From positions 38,523,001 to 38,587,000 of the forward strand of contig JANJXV010000002.1 of assembly GCA_024803745.1 (NCBI GenBank): a stretch of DNA of 64,000 bases. The letters are read 5' to 3'. This DNA comes from Megascapheus bottae (lineage: Eukaryota > Chordata > Mammalia > Rodentia > Geomyidae). The position numbers and the translations under genes are program-made. The notes under the pieces are model-generated. The model did no database searches and had not been told where the DNA came from. It saw nothing but the letters and a program-made list of their open reading frames with translations. Below are positions 10,379 to 21,680 of the stretch, in pieces. Within the stretch, counting starts at the first letter, position 1. Every line of letters begins with the position of its first letter.

Positions 10379-10935
10379 ATTGGCAGTCTAATGTATAACT
10401 GTAACATTCACCAGATAGTAGGTACATTACTTCTCACACATTGATACCCCTTCTCATGTTTTTGTCCCCATTTCCTTCTCCCCGCACAGTCTTCCCTTTC
10501 CTATTTCAAATAAACAAATAAACATATATATGATATGCCGGGTAACAAAGTCACATATAGTAACAATAACAATATGAGATTAAACAAAGAGCAACAGAAG
10601 AGAAGAGAAATAACATAGTACATTAAGAACAACAATCACACTAGATGTGGTACTTATACAGAATTGAATTCTATGCTGCCATCAGAAAAAATGAAGGAAA
10701 TTCTAAGATATGGAGAAAACCATATTAAGTGAAGTAAGCCAGATCCAAAGGAACATAGGTTCAATGGTTTCCCTCATTTGTAATAATTAATACACATGTA
10801 GGACTCTCCTAGCAGAGAATTACAGTAGCACAAAACTTATATACATAAGGTCATATAGGATGAGACTAAATGAAAGGAACTCTAAGATATGGAAAGAAGG
10901 GAAATAAGAGCTTTATCTTGTATGATTGTTGTTCC
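10379..10935 (-). mobile_element. L1 3' end with inverted 5' part
   Basis: Bases 10379-10650 are the L1 3' UTR on the minus strand, from the A-rich end to 'caacaatcacac'. From about 10652 the strand switches: 10652-10935 is plus-strand L1, starting in the ORF2 C-terminus ('gatgtggtacttataca', 'gaattctatgctgccat') and running through the start of the 3' UTR to 'tgattgttgttcc'. In element coordinates the inverted part ends almost where the sense part begins, with a small overlap. That is the layout expected for twin priming. A 9-bp 'tttattttt' at 10370-10378 and 10937-10945 may be this element's own duplication. Confidence 0.85.
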
Positions 10936-10936
10936 T

Positions 10937-11163
10937 TTTATTTTTGGGGGGTTGTTTATGGGATTTGAACTCTGGGCTTGGGCATTGTCCCTCAGCTCTT
11001 CAACTCAAGGCTACTACCCTACCCATGGAACCACAGTGCCACTTACTGGTGGTTTTCTTGTGATTAATTGGAGATAAGTATCTCACAGAAGCTTTGAACT
11101 GAGATCCTCAGATCTCAACCTCCTGAGTAGCCAGGATTACAGGCATGAGCCACTGAACCTGGC
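10937..11163 (-). mobile_element. B1-like/Geo-type dimeric SINE
   Basis: The reverse complement begins with a 7SL/B1-like head ('gccaggttcagtggctcatg', 'cctgtaatcctggctactca'), then an 'atacttatctccaattaatc' linker, then a right module with 'gtagccttgag' and 'agagttcaaatccc', the same module as in IDL-Geo. Its head abuts the 13-bp duplication at 11164, so the SINE probably owns that duplication, and the L1 at 10379-10935 landed in its A-rich tail. Confidence 0.85.
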
Positions 11164-11176
11164 TTAATATGAATTT
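11164..11176. repeat. Target-site duplication, right copy (ttaatatgaattt)
   Basis: Exact 13-bp match to 10353-10365. Confidence 0.85.
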
Positions 11177-11569
11177 GTAATAAATTTTTAGCATTTCACT
11201 TTTTTCTTTTGATTAATTAGAATCAAGCATCTGGTCATTGCTAAATTGCAGAAAAATAAAAGTAAATATTTAATGAAAATACTGAGAATGAATATTTAAT
11301 GAATATTTAATGAAAATATTGAGATTTTTTTTAAATTAAAGTAAATGATTCTGGCTGGGAAGAAGATATTTTTGTTTGCTTATTTTTAGATTGGAAAAGG
11401 AAATTTTATCAAATAAGTGGATGATTTTATATTGCATTGCGTTTTCTGGATTTTCATTCTTACTCTATTTAGTTTTGATCCTGAAAGTCCTGAATTATTT
11501 AAAAAATCTGCAGCCACCTATCTATTCATTAATGTACAAGCTGTTGTTTTAAATGTGTGTGTTCTATGT
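11177..11569. other. AT-rich unique sequence
   Basis: Contains a local imperfect duplication of 'gaatatttaatgaaaata' around 11262-11325. Nothing else is recognised. Confidence 0.4.
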
Positions 11570-11960
11570 GTTTATCTTTAAGCAGTTGTACAGAGAAGTG
11601 TTGAATGAACAAATCAATTTATGAGTATAATGCATTTTGATCCATGTTACCTTTTCAACATTCTCACCTGTCCTTCCCCAATCCATCTTCTTCCCTCAAG
11701 TTTCTTAATTTTGTAGAATATACTGAATTCTTGACTACATTCTTCCATTCTCTTTATTTGTCTTCCTCTTTGCCCTTGATACAAGCTCTTGAATTTCATG
11801 CAGTACCTTCCCTTTCTTCTAGTAATTATGAAATCACATTAATCACACAGATACTTTTCAAAGTGAGGAGCAAATCATCAGTAGTTATTGTCTGTCTCTG
11901 GTATCCAGCAGTAATGACCTATGATGGTGATGAATTCAAATCCTGAGTGTGGTACTCATT
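11570..11960 (-). mobile_element. Old L1 3' UTR fragment
   Basis: The segment 'agcagttgtacagagaag...cattctcacctgtccttcccc' resembles 51475-51590, where it is followed by recognisable minus-strand L1 ORF2. Divergence is high and the limits are approximate. The 100-residue plus-strand open frame at 11644-11946 is antisense to it and not a gene. Confidence 0.5.
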
Positions 11961-12915
11961 ATGTGAGAATAAGACTCACATAATGCTTAAGTTTCCCTAG
12001 ATTATAAAATAGCAAAATGTCTTTCTACCTTCAAAGGTTATTGAGAAAATTAAAAATAAGTCTGGGCACATCCTCCCCTCCAATGTAGGAAATGAAAAAT
12101 TGTACTCCATTTCATCTTGGAGGCAACTTCTTCTTCTAAGCCATACAGTTATAATAATTTGGAATTTTTTCCCCCAGCACCAAATGTGCTATTGGTTATT
12201 CACTAAGAAGCATTTCCTTCTTCTACACAAGGAACAGCTCTGAAAGGCAGGAGATGAGGCATACATGCTCCCTCTGGCTATCAACTGAACAGTTCACATT
12301 GGGTCAAGGTTTGAGTAGTACTTTTTGTGTTGTTGAGTACTGAATATATGTACTGACTGCAAATATTTTATCAGAAGTGTTATCATTCTATTTATGAGTG
12401 TCATGCACACAACATGATTTTGAAGGCAATCTATGGTATGATTTCACTTCATCAGAAGAGAGCATTGTCTTATTTCATTAGGAAAAAAAATATCCACAGG
12501 TTCTTAGGAACTTTATTCATCAGAATGAACATTGCCCACAGAATAAAGGCAGCTGAAATGAAAGATGAAGCAAGGCTCCACATACTGACCCAGCCCCTTC
12601 CTTTTCTGAATGCTGGTGAATGTCTTCCATTCTTTTCCAAACCCATCTGCATAGAGGCTAATCCTTTTAAACTCTGGAGTTGGACCTGATTTAATAGGAA
12701 GAGATCCATTTCTTTACTCCCAGTGAAAGTTTTAACCTTCATGTAGGGGAAACAGTGACCTTCACAAGGGAAACTGGTTTAAAGTGATACATTTCTCCAT
12801 CCTGCAGCCCAAGATTCACGGTCCAGGGTTTCATGCTCAAACATTACGGAAAAGGCCAAGCATCTTCTTTCCTTCTAAAAGAGTCCAAACATGCCTCAGT
12901 CACTGCAAGTTTTAA
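11961..12915. other. Unique sequence, nothing recognised
   Basis: Two overlapping open frames of about 90 residues lie at 12414-12742 on opposite strands. Neither resembles a known protein, and opposite-strand overlap of equal length argues for chance. Confidence 0.4.
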
Positions 12916-12919
12916 GAAG

Positions 12920-13045
12920 CAAGTAAGGTTAGATAGGTGGTGAAAAATGATGAAAGGGGTGACACTGACCAAGCATTGGACTTATAAGTTAATCTGTTGA
13001 AACCATTTTGTACAATTACTTAAATATAATAAAAATTGACTTAAA
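12920..13045 (+). mobile_element. Old L1 3' terminus
   Basis: The block 'gatgaaaggggtgaca...ttgaaaccattttgtacaa...ataaaaattg' matches the ends at 32945-33045 and 51350-51430, in the same orientation. This is an older L1 3' UTR type than the one with 'tgattgttgtcc'. Confidence 0.7.
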
Positions 13046-13167
13046 GAACAAATAAAAAAGAATGAACAGGGCATATTTATTTAATATAGGATGCTTAAAA
13101 ATGTCTAATAATAGAGGATAGATAGGTAAATGGTTCCACATTTTATGGCAGATTTTTAAGATTATGT

Positions 13168-13308
13168 GAAGAGCCAGACATGGCGATTATGTCTTACTGT
13201 AGGATTGTTATTTAGGTTTGATGGTGGGAATTAGGAAATATAACTTGAGCCTGAGATTTTATACCCAGCCATGGCAATACAGTAATAGTACATCTCAATA
13301 AAAATAAA
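13168..13308 (+). mobile_element. Diverged B1-like SINE monomer
   Basis: Begins 'gccagacatggcgattatg' and keeps the B1/Alu-type order: 'aggattgttatttaggtttga', 'cttgagcctgagattttata', ending 'catctcaataaaaataaaag'. Old and degenerate. Confidence 0.6.
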
Positions 13309-13944
13309 AGAACAAAAGTTAAAATTAAATGTATGTTGTAAGGCTAACACAACTTAAAAGCAAAAGCCCTAATGGTCCCTGATGGAAACAAGAAATCTCC
13401 TCTTCCTCCCATATTATATTAGAAAACCCTTGCATACATATTGAAATGTAAATTAATGATTTGATCACTAGATGATGGCTCTCTGACAGTTTCTGGTTCA
13501 GGGTAGAAACTTAATTTGATTTCTGCCTTGTTTTCAAGCTAAAAACATCCCTCTTCAAGAAGATGTGGAAATTCTTTGGATAAAGCTAAATAGTTAACAC
13601 AGATAGATGCCCTAATCCTCTGAAGTCTAGGATGAACTATGTGTGAGAAAAGGTAATGTCAAGTTGTCTTATACTAGTTCGTTATCTTGAAAGAAATATA
13701 TGTATTGGTTTTGTATGCTTGCTTATGTATCACTCTTTCTTTTGCAATCTCTTGGCAGATTACTTGTGATTGTTTACTAAAAATAGGATAGTTTTCTGTT
13801 TGACCTTTTGCACAGGTGTTTTCTTAGTAAGAAGTTTTTGTCTTATTTGCATTCCTCAGCAATGTTAATGTCTTAATACTATGAAAAAATATTCCTGAAA
13901 TCATAAGTAAGTTTACTCAATCTATACCTCTATTTTTATAAATA
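13309..13944. other. Unique AT-rich sequence
   Basis: Nothing recognised. Confidence 0.4.
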
Positions 13945-13974
13945 GCACACACACACACACACACATACACACAC
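13945..13974. repeat. (CA)n microsatellite
   Basis: About 30 bp with one TA interruption, directly next to a SINE tail. Confidence 0.95.
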
Positions 13975-13976
13975 TG

Positions 13977-14199
13977 TTTTTTTGTTTTGTTTTTTTCTGC
14001 CAGTCCTAGGGCTTGAACTCAGGGTCTGAGCACTGTCCTTGGACTTTTTTTTCCTCAAGGCTAGAGCTCAACCACTTGAGCCATAGCACCACTTCCAGCT
14101 TTTTTTTTTTCCTATGTATGTGGTACCAAGGAATCAAACCCAGGCCCTCATGCATACTAGATAAGTACTCTACCACTAGGCCAAACTCCGCCCCCCCCT
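13977..14199 (-). mobile_element. IDL-Geo-type dimeric SINE
   Basis: Minus-strand copy. From the left: a T-rich tail, 'gccagtcctagggcttgaac' (end of the right module), 'caaggctagagctcaaccac', the 'agctttttt...cctatgtatgtggtacc' linker, and the ID-like left monomer ending 'actctaccactaggccaaac'. The left monomer derives from tRNA-Ala-like RNA. An open frame of 89 residues here is antisense to the SINE. Confidence 0.88.
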
Positions 14200-14691
14200 T
14201 CTACACTTTTAATATGTACATAAAGAATGACATCCATCCAAAAGTGAATTATATTACTGGTGATTTTTTTATTCTTTTGTGATTTTTATTTTCTATAATT
14301 GCATATAGTACTTCTAAGGCTAATATAAAATATAGTTTAAAAGAAAATAATTGAAGCTTTCTGGGTTTTATAGCTTGGGTGCAATCATCCAGTTGATAAT
14401 AATAAATTGCAATTCTATTTTTTCCTACCAAATACCATACAAATTTCATGAAATTGTGTTTTTATGAGTTGTGGAGGAGGGCTTGTCTTTAGAACAGTGG
14501 AAAAGAATTCGTGGGTGGGATGCATCAGAAACCCACAGCAGGAATGCTTTATTTCTTTCTTGCTTTAGTATGTAGGGGGAAAAAAACAGCTTCTGTACAC
14601 TTTGGTAATGTGAGAGAAGATTTACAAATATAAAAGAGAAGCTGGAACATGTCTGTCTTGTCATTATCTTTCTTGTTATTTTAACCCTTGG
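14200..14691. other. Unique AT-rich sequence
   Basis: Nothing recognised. Short open frames at 14249-14449 and 14446-14664 (minus) have no family resemblance. Confidence 0.4.
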
Positions 14692-14692
14692 T

Positions 14693-14723
<31 letters not shown>

Positions 14724-14727
14724 TTTT
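14692..14727. repeat. (TTTA)n microsatellite
   Basis: About nine tetranucleotide units. Confidence 0.95.
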
Positions 14728-14859
14728 TGGTTTTGTTTTCCAGTAGTGACCATATTGATTTTGTAAATAATGTATAATTCAAAACGTGTATGAGACCTAA
14801 TATGACAGTGCCGATGATGGCAATGAGTTAAAAGCAGAAAAAAAAAAAAAGAACATGGA

Positions 14860-15460
14860 TTCTGGCAGAAGAGAAAATCCAGGAGCCGTTCTCTACAGGC
14901 AGCAAATAATTTGTTTGAGTGCATAATTAATAGATTTGTCAAAAAGTACTTAGATTGTGAAATATTGCGCATAGCCCTCTTTCCGGATGGATTAAGATGA
15001 ATGAGTCCTCCAGCGGCATAAGAAACCTCATTGCTCAGCGGTTAGAGAATTGCTGTTTCTAGACTTGTTTGAGTCTCTGCCTCTTTACTCTCTCCTTTCT
15101 CTTTCTCTGGCTGCAGGGGGAAAATGAATAGAATGCTTCTAATTCCGATATTGAATGGTGTCCTTTACCTAAAGGGCATCCAAGCAGACAAAATTAAATC
15201 AGATGCTCAATGGGGAAACTTTCCACTAAGCAGGAATTTAAAGCAGGGAAAAGTATTAACATGTTGAAAAATGGCTAAATTAAGCCGATCTCCGGATCAG
15301 AGGTGTGACTTTACAGCAACAAGCCACAGATATAGTTCATGTTCAATTGCCTGCACATTGAAAAGTGACACGTGACTTCTTTACCCTTGAAAATATCCAT
15401 ATAATACATACCTGGGGAAATCTCTCAGTTGGCTGGTTTAAAACAGTGAGATGAGAATTC
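14860..15460. other. Repeat-free block, candidate conserved noncoding element
   Basis: About 600 bp with no recognisable repeat. It contains scattered CpGs ('aagccgatctccggatcaga' at 15283, 'ccagcggcataag', 'gctcagcggttag', 'gacacgtgac'), which are rare elsewhere in the window, and a dense patchwork of motif-like words. No credible open frame spans it. It could be a distal enhancer or a noncoding exon. See findings. Confidence 0.35.
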
Positions 15461-15779
15461 AGACATTTTGTAAAAAAAAAATTTAGACTATAGTTAATTC
15501 AAATAAAAATCACCTAGCAAAGACTTCTATGTAAAAGTAAAATAGCTTTTGCTGAAGATGAGAATTACAGCATTCATGAGTGGTGGTTGAAGACTGTAAT
15601 TCCCAAGCAATCAGCTTCATTATTTTGGATAATCAGTAAAGTTAAAATAAGTGCAAATAAAAGTGTTTCATGTCTTAAATTTTTTTGACAATAAGATTAT
15701 GCAATATTTGGGGCAAAATGGGTAACTGATTACTTTTGTTTTCTCATTTAAAAAAATTCAATTTTGGTTCTTCATTAAA

Positions 15780-15965
15780 GAAGATGATAAGACAGAGCAA
15801 TGGCTCAGCCTTTCATTCCAGCTGAAATATTGCTCTAGTAATAATTAAATTGCCTTTGTAATTAATTAATTAATGCTTTCTTCTAATAAATAATTTAGCC
15901 AACTTATGGGGTTTCACAGTTCCTAGTTTCAAGAGGAAGGAATTATAAAATTTATGGTCATTGGT
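15780..15965. other. Homeodomain-motif-rich block, candidate enhancer
   Basis: Contains 'attgcctttgtaattaatta' (a SOX-like CTTTGT word next to TAAT cores), repeated TAATTA sites at 15842-15875, and 'cattccagctgaaata' with an E-box CAGCTG. No repeat covers it. Function is inferred only from motif density. Confidence 0.3.
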
Positions 15966-15987
15966 GGATTATTCATCTTCTGAGACT

Positions 15988-16083
15988 GGTGCCAGTGTCT
16001 CATACTTGTAATCTTAGCTACTCAGGAGACAGAGATCCGAGGCATTCAAAGCCAGCCAGGGCAGGCAAAGTTTGAACTAATTC

Positions 16084-16114
<31 letters not shown>

Positions 16115-16415
16115 AGTCCTGGGCTTGAGCTCAGGATCTGAGCACTGTCCTTGGGCTTTCTAGGCTAGATCTCTACTGTTTGAGCCACAGCACCATTTCC
16201 AGCTTTTTCTATGTATGTGGTACTGAAAAATTGAGCCCAGGTCTTCTTAGAGCATGCTAGGCAAGCCCACTACCACTAGGCCAGACTCCCTGCCTGAAGT
16301 TTGAAGGAGGAGGAAGTGAAGCTGTGGCTCAAGAGGTAGAGTGCTAACTTTGAGCCCAAAAGCTTAAGGTCAATACTCAGATTCTGAGTTCAAGTCCCAG
16401 GATGAGCGTGTGCGC
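15988..16415 (+). mobile_element. B1-like/Geo-type SINE, interrupted by a second SINE
   Basis: The left part, 15988-16076, is the B1-like head ('ggtgccagtgtctcatactt', 'cttagctactcaggagacag'). The right part, about 16298-16415, is the right module on the plus strand ('gaagctgtggctcaagaggt', 'gagttcaagtcccaggat'). The IDL-Geo copy at about 16084-16297 sits between them on the minus strand. A 9-bp 'aagtttgaa' occurs at 16068-16076 and 16298-16306 and is the likely duplication. Confidence 0.8.
16084..16297 (-). mobile_element. IDL-Geo-type dimeric SINE with long T tail
   Basis: A 28-bp T run (its reverse-complement A tail) is followed by the right module, the 'ttctatgtatgtggtact' linker and the ID-like left monomer ending 'ccactaggccagactccc'. 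It was inserted into the plus-strand SINE at 15988-16415, so it is the younger of the two. Confidence 0.88.
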
Positions 16416-16417
16416 AT

Positions 16418-16456
<39 letters not shown>
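16405..16456. repeat. (CA)n tract with GCGCATGC leader
   Basis: Grows from the A-rich tail end of the host SINE. The leader 'gcgtgtgcgcatgcacac' is purine-pyrimidine alternating. Confidence 0.95.
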
Positions 16457-16457
<1 letters not shown>

Positions 16458-16459
16458 AT

Positions 16460-19188
16460 TTTGATATTAACTACATCCAAATCAGTTATATGTTTATTCC
16501 CCATTCTATCACAAAATTACTGAAATAGTTTCTGTGAATAGCCCTGTGAATGAACATTTACCAAGTCTGGGTGTGATTTCACAGAGCTTAAAATCTTTGA
16601 TGATGGCTGCGGGGAAGGTTTTATCTCTTCAGCCCACTCTGTACAAGCTCCTGACAAAAAGAATGGATGAGATGGTAAAATGGGCTTGGGATTTGGAAGC
16701 AACTTTGATTAATGTATTCATTTACTTATTATTTTCTGTTTCAACAAAGAAGGAAAATCTGTGTTGCATCAGGTTTATGCTAAGTTCTACTGATAAAAAG
16801 ATACAGAGCATGATGCTTCTTAAGCCACCGTGTCCTCCATGCAGCTGGAGTTCTGCGAGTCTGTAAAGTATACTTGACTTTCAAATCTTCCAAAATCCCT
16901 GTCTCAACATTCCTCTATCATATTCTATTTGGCTTAAAAATTTCTCTAGAGTCTCGTGGAGTTTTGAGCCTTAGTTTCTCTAGAGGCTTTTATTTCTATT
17001 TTACTTTGTCCTTTTATTTTTTTTTTAATTTCTTTTTTTAACTCAGAGGCTCAGAGGATGGAGAGTGGGCAATTGACAGGAAGGCAGAGAAGAAAATATT
17101 TATCAGAAACTCAATAAATGAAGTCAAGATCATTTAAGAAAATAGCACTTAGATCAGACACGACTCATTCACATAGAATAAAGTTTAAAAGCACATAAAA
17201 CAAAACAAAAATCCTGGACCCCTATAATAATTTTTGTGGTCTCTTCAATGAAAGAAAAAATAAAGAAACTGACTATATGTTATCTTAGAGTTTTTCAGTA
17301 TCATTTCTTCTGTTTTCTCTTTCTTAGTAGGATTTGGATATAACTCTGTAGTCATATAAATATAACTATGATACTAAAATCATAAGAAGGAAGCCAGTCA
17401 AATAAATTATCCTGACACAAAGATTTCTGATAGATTAAATGAAAATATTCTAGAAAGAGACGAAGTGTAGGCATTAGATGACCTTTTTAAGTCACTTTGG
17501 GGGAAAAATTAAATGGCAAATGAATTCTAATTCTTATCTCTCTCAATATATCACAGAAAACTATATGGAAATATATTCCCCTGGTAAGCTAGAAGGAATG
17601 GCTTAATGATTTAAAACATCAGGTTTGCAGTGATTAGAAACCATGGAACAATCGGGTTGAATCTTAAAATGCTTAACTTAATCTCCTCTTCTTACAAAAC
17701 ATGTCAATAAAATATCTAATTCAGATTCTGTGTGTGCATGCACACATGTGTGCAACCTTTTACAAAAGAAAGCATACTTTGGGAGAATAAGAATCTAAGA
17801 ACTGCTTTTACTAGAAACATATTTCCCCTAAGAAGTGCTGTAAAGCATCTGATAAAACGGGAGATTCACTGTTCATTTCTCCTCTGTTCCAGGAATAGAA
17901 TCTTAGAATTCTCTGTAGATTGTTACACTGCCTGTTTGTAATTAACCCTAAGAAATCCTAAAAAGGTGCAAGCAGCCTAAAGGGTTTTCTTGCTGCCTAA
18001 CCCCATTGCACATGATAAAAAAAAAAATCATATTTTCTCAGTCAAGGGAAAGAGAAGCTGAATGTGACAATTCTTAAAAATGTCAAGAAAGACCTTGAAA
18101 TAAACAATAGCTACTAGTTATATATTAAAAGCCTATGGATAAAATATAATTTTTGGAAATAATTATGGCAAAAAATTCTAAAATGTAACTAATCTAAGGG
18201 TAAATTGTGTCCAGTGAGTCTCAGCTGGTGGCACAGCTTCTGCAGATTGCAAATCCATTTTCTCTTTTGACTTGTTGAACTTCATGTTTAACTCACTATA
18301 ACTTTTGTCCACTAAAAAACCAAAATCTGACTCTAGCAACCCAAGGGCTTGTTTCAAAGGAATACTTATAAAAGCCTCTCTACATCCCCAGGTGAACAAG
18401 TTACCAGTTAAAACCAGGCAAGAAACATTGATCTGAGTTCAGCAAAGCAACCGGCTTAAATTACACATTCTGAGTCACCTTTTAGAAACAGAAAATGGTA
18501 TACTTTGGATGTTGGAATCTTCTTTTGAAAGGTTCAACTCGTACAGATCTTACAGATTTCAGAATGTACAAGTTATCTTGCCCCAGGTGACTGATAATGA
18601 GTAGATCTGGCATCCATTGGTAGTTAGCAAATCAAGGCAACGCTTGACAATGGGATTGATGCTTCCATAACTTTTCCAGGAAATGTGAAGCTAGCCTTCC
18701 ACATCAGTATGTAATCAGCTTAGTTTCACTAGAATGCTGATGACTTGGTTTTTATTTGTTGAGAAACAATTCCATTTGTTAGGGAAGAGTATAATAGAGA
18801 AACTGAATCTAGATAAAAGTAGAAGAGAGCCACTAATAGAATTGGGTTTATATCTCCTCTAAAATAAATCCTTACTGTTTTTGAAAAAAATTTCAGTAAG
18901 ACTGGTGCTTGCCTTTATTTTAAAAATAATTATTTATAATTCAGGGTGATTTGAAAAATGAGAAAACACAGCCAACCATTATAGCTTCAGAATCCCCAAA
19001 CTTATGATAGGTTAGCAATTGACCATATTTGTTTCAGAGCTTTTCTTTTACAATTTCACAATTTGAGACCCATACCACTGCCATTATTCCTGGTCTGTAT
19101 ATGGAGATGTATCACACATACAAGAATTTATGGGCAAACAACATAGAATTCTCATTGGTTTTGAACATATACTTTATACAAATGATGT
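16460..19188. other. Unique AT-rich sequence
   Basis: About 2.7 kb with no repeat family I can name. Open frames at 16534-16866 (plus), 17732-17941 (plus) and 18178-18399 (minus) were read and match nothing I know. The last has a mixed, non-repetitive composition, but no start context or splice signals support it. Confidence 0.4.
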
Positions 19189-19210
19189 AATATATATATA
19201 TATATATATT
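19189..19210. repeat. (TA)11 tract
   Basis: Simple dinucleotide repeat. Confidence 0.95.
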
Positions 19211-19527
19211 CCTGCATGTATGTTATTTACTCAGTGATAGTTCCTATACTAATCTATTTAGTCAGCTTAATGTAATTCATTCATTTTTATTAATGAAAAA
19301 TATTTCCCAGGTCTGAAATATTTCACATTTATTATTTACTAATTATTTAGATAGCACTGTGAACATGTGTACCCACAGTGGCTTCTAGGTATATATTTAG
19401 TTGTAAGCAAGAAATTCCATACCTTCTTGGTTACATACTATTGGATTCCTTATAAAAGAAAGGTAAAGTAGAAAACCTTTCACTTACTTTCCTTACCTAG
19501 AATATTTAGCATGCTGCAGTGCTGCTA

Positions 19528-19682
19528 CCTCTTCTTCTTCTCCCTCCTCCTCCTTTACCACCTCCTCCTTCTCCTCTTCCTGTGGTGGTTGTTGTTTTTG
19601 TTGTTGTTGCTCTTCTTCTTCTTCTTCTTCTTCTTCTTCTTCTTCTTCTTCTTCTTCTTCATCTTCGTTATCATCATCATCT
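19528..19682. repeat. Compound trinucleotide repeat (CTC/CTT, GTT, CTT, ATC)
   Basis: Four adjoining trinucleotide blocks: CTC/CTT to about 19580, GTT/GTG to about 19609, pure (CTT)n at 19610-19660, and ATC to 19682. The Leu/Pro-rich open frame through it is an artefact. Confidence 0.95.
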
Positions 19683-19933
19683 ATGGATAAGTGTTCTGGT
19701 TATTTTCTAAAATAATCAATATGTTCAAACATTATGGAGAATCTACCTACATTCCTATGCTCTGAACATACCTGTAGTTATAGATATCTGCCCATCATAC
19801 CTACACAAGTTCTAATGAAAACCTTGTATTCACAGAAGCTGGTTTGTATCTTACAGCATTTGTTGAAGGTAATACTCTGGTTTGGAGCGGGCTTTAAATT
19901 TTTGTATTGTGGATTTTCTTTATCATATTCATT

Positions 19934-20144
19934 AAATGTTCATTTTGGGGGGCTGGAGCATGGCCTAGCGGTAGAATGCTTACCTAGAATTCCTGGGTTT
20001 GATTCTTCCAGTACCACATAAACAGGAAAAGCCAGAAGTAGTGCTGTGGCTCAAGTGGTAGAGCTCTAGCCTTGAGAAAGCCCAAGGACAGTGCCCAGGC
20101 CCTGAGTTCAAGCCCAGGCCTGGCAAAATGAAATGTTCATTTTG
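19934..20144 (+). mobile_element. IDL-Geo-type SINE with perfect 14-bp duplication
   Basis: The clearest plus-strand copy. 'aaatgttcattttg' occurs at 19934-19947 and again at 20131-20144 and brackets the element. The left monomer has an ID/tRNA-Ala-like A box ('tggcctagcggtagaatg') and B box ('gggtttgattc'), followed by 'agtaccacataaacaggaaa'. The right monomer ('gtggctcaagtggtagagct' to 'gagttcaagcccaggcctgg') also looks tRNA-like, with A- and B-box-like words. The A tail is very short. Confidence 0.92.
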
Positions 20145-21680
20145 ATTTAAGTCACTTGCCTTTGCTTTTCATGTATTTCTATCCAGTCTTACTGTGTATT
20201 TGAAGGAGAGAATGTATGGGTTCCATAAAATTATTCAACTATCATACTGGAATTTTGCCACCATTGATCTCTAAGCCATTCTCCTTATATTTGAAGTCAT
20301 ACTTTATATGGAATGCAAGACTTTCTTACTCTACTTACTATTAGGACAAAAGAGATTTCTGTTACTATAAACTATGATTACAATTTAAAGCATTTGTATG
20401 CATGTACCATCTATGATTTCACTTTCTTTTGTGTTTTGGTAATTAAGTTTTATTAGTTATATATTCTAACATAAAATACAGTAGTGACATTTTTCTGTCT
20501 GTACTTTTTGTTTTTTAGTTTCAGGTTATTTGTGAGGATTGAGTAGAAAAGTGATAATTCTAAGCTCTTTATGGTTGTTATTAAAACTAGGATTAATAGA
20601 GTCGTTTGGGCCTGTGTTCATGTAAATAGGCTTAACTCAAGCCTTTTAAAACCACTACAATTTAAATAACCTTAGTAAAGAGGTTAGTCTACTCAGACAT
20701 CTACAGATGATAGTTATACTATGTAATTAACTCTAAACTATCATTTTCCAACAGATGTCTATTTTTCCTGAATACCTTAGTAGCAGTCATTATGTAACCT
20801 TTCTCAGCAGTGTGTTCTATTACTTAATTTTCTAATATTGCCATTATAAAAATTTTCATAATATTTAAAATAAATTACCTGAGATTTTATTTGAGCTCTA
20901 AATATCTATATGGACCTCTCACCCACACACTTAATAATTAAGAGCTAATTGGTGTCTATATAGAGGAGTATAGCTCATAGACCAAAATAAAAATGATGTG
21001 TTCAAATGTATTTGCATAAAGAAAATGTAGCCCAGAAATAGTATCAGAGAACTTCAAAGAGAAATAAATTATCTAGCTTCCGAGCTACAGGCCAAAACTG
21101 GCTAAAGATCAATAATAGTTACAAAACATTAAGTCTTTTGCCTTTAGGGCAGCAACTAAAGTCTCTACTAACAATTAAATAGCCCAAAGCAAAAATGTGA
21201 ACCAATTGATCAAAGTTATAGGGAGGCAGATTTTGGCTTAGTGAAAGAGAACTTTCAAAAAGTTGGAGCTACCCAAGATAGAATAATGCCATGAATTCCC
21301 AAACATTTTAAGTTCTTTTGCAGAGGCCTCATTGTTTCTTATCAGATGCTGTAGAGGAAATTCTCACATCATTGGACTTTGAATATTTTTTTCTTTAAAA
21401 TTCTTACAGTGAAGATGCATCATATCAAACAACTAGCTTTTGTTATAAGGTTACAAATCCCATTCATTAACCTCAACCTTATGAGTGCTGGGATTACAGG
21501 CATACAGAGCCATTGTCAACATAATTTTAGTTTTGACCAAGGTAGCCTTCATGTTTTCTTAGCATGAAAAGTACTTGAGACAGGTTTCTTTCATCTTGGC
21601 TCTGGCAGAATCTTGATGGCCTAAACACAGATGCCCCTCCAAACCCCATACCATTCTTCTTTGAGCATTTACTTTAAAAA
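20145..21680. other. Unique AT-rich sequence
   Basis: No repeat apart from a B1-like scrap near 21446-21520 ('tgagtgctgggattacaggc' on the plus strand, that is a minus-strand SINE end). The 62-residue open frame there is antisense SINE. Confidence 0.4.

Noticed and set aside
19934..20144. tRNA gene suggested by A- and B-box-like words
   Set aside because: The words belong to the ID-like SINE monomer; no cloverleaf with a sound anticodon stem is seen, and duplications show it is a retroposon.
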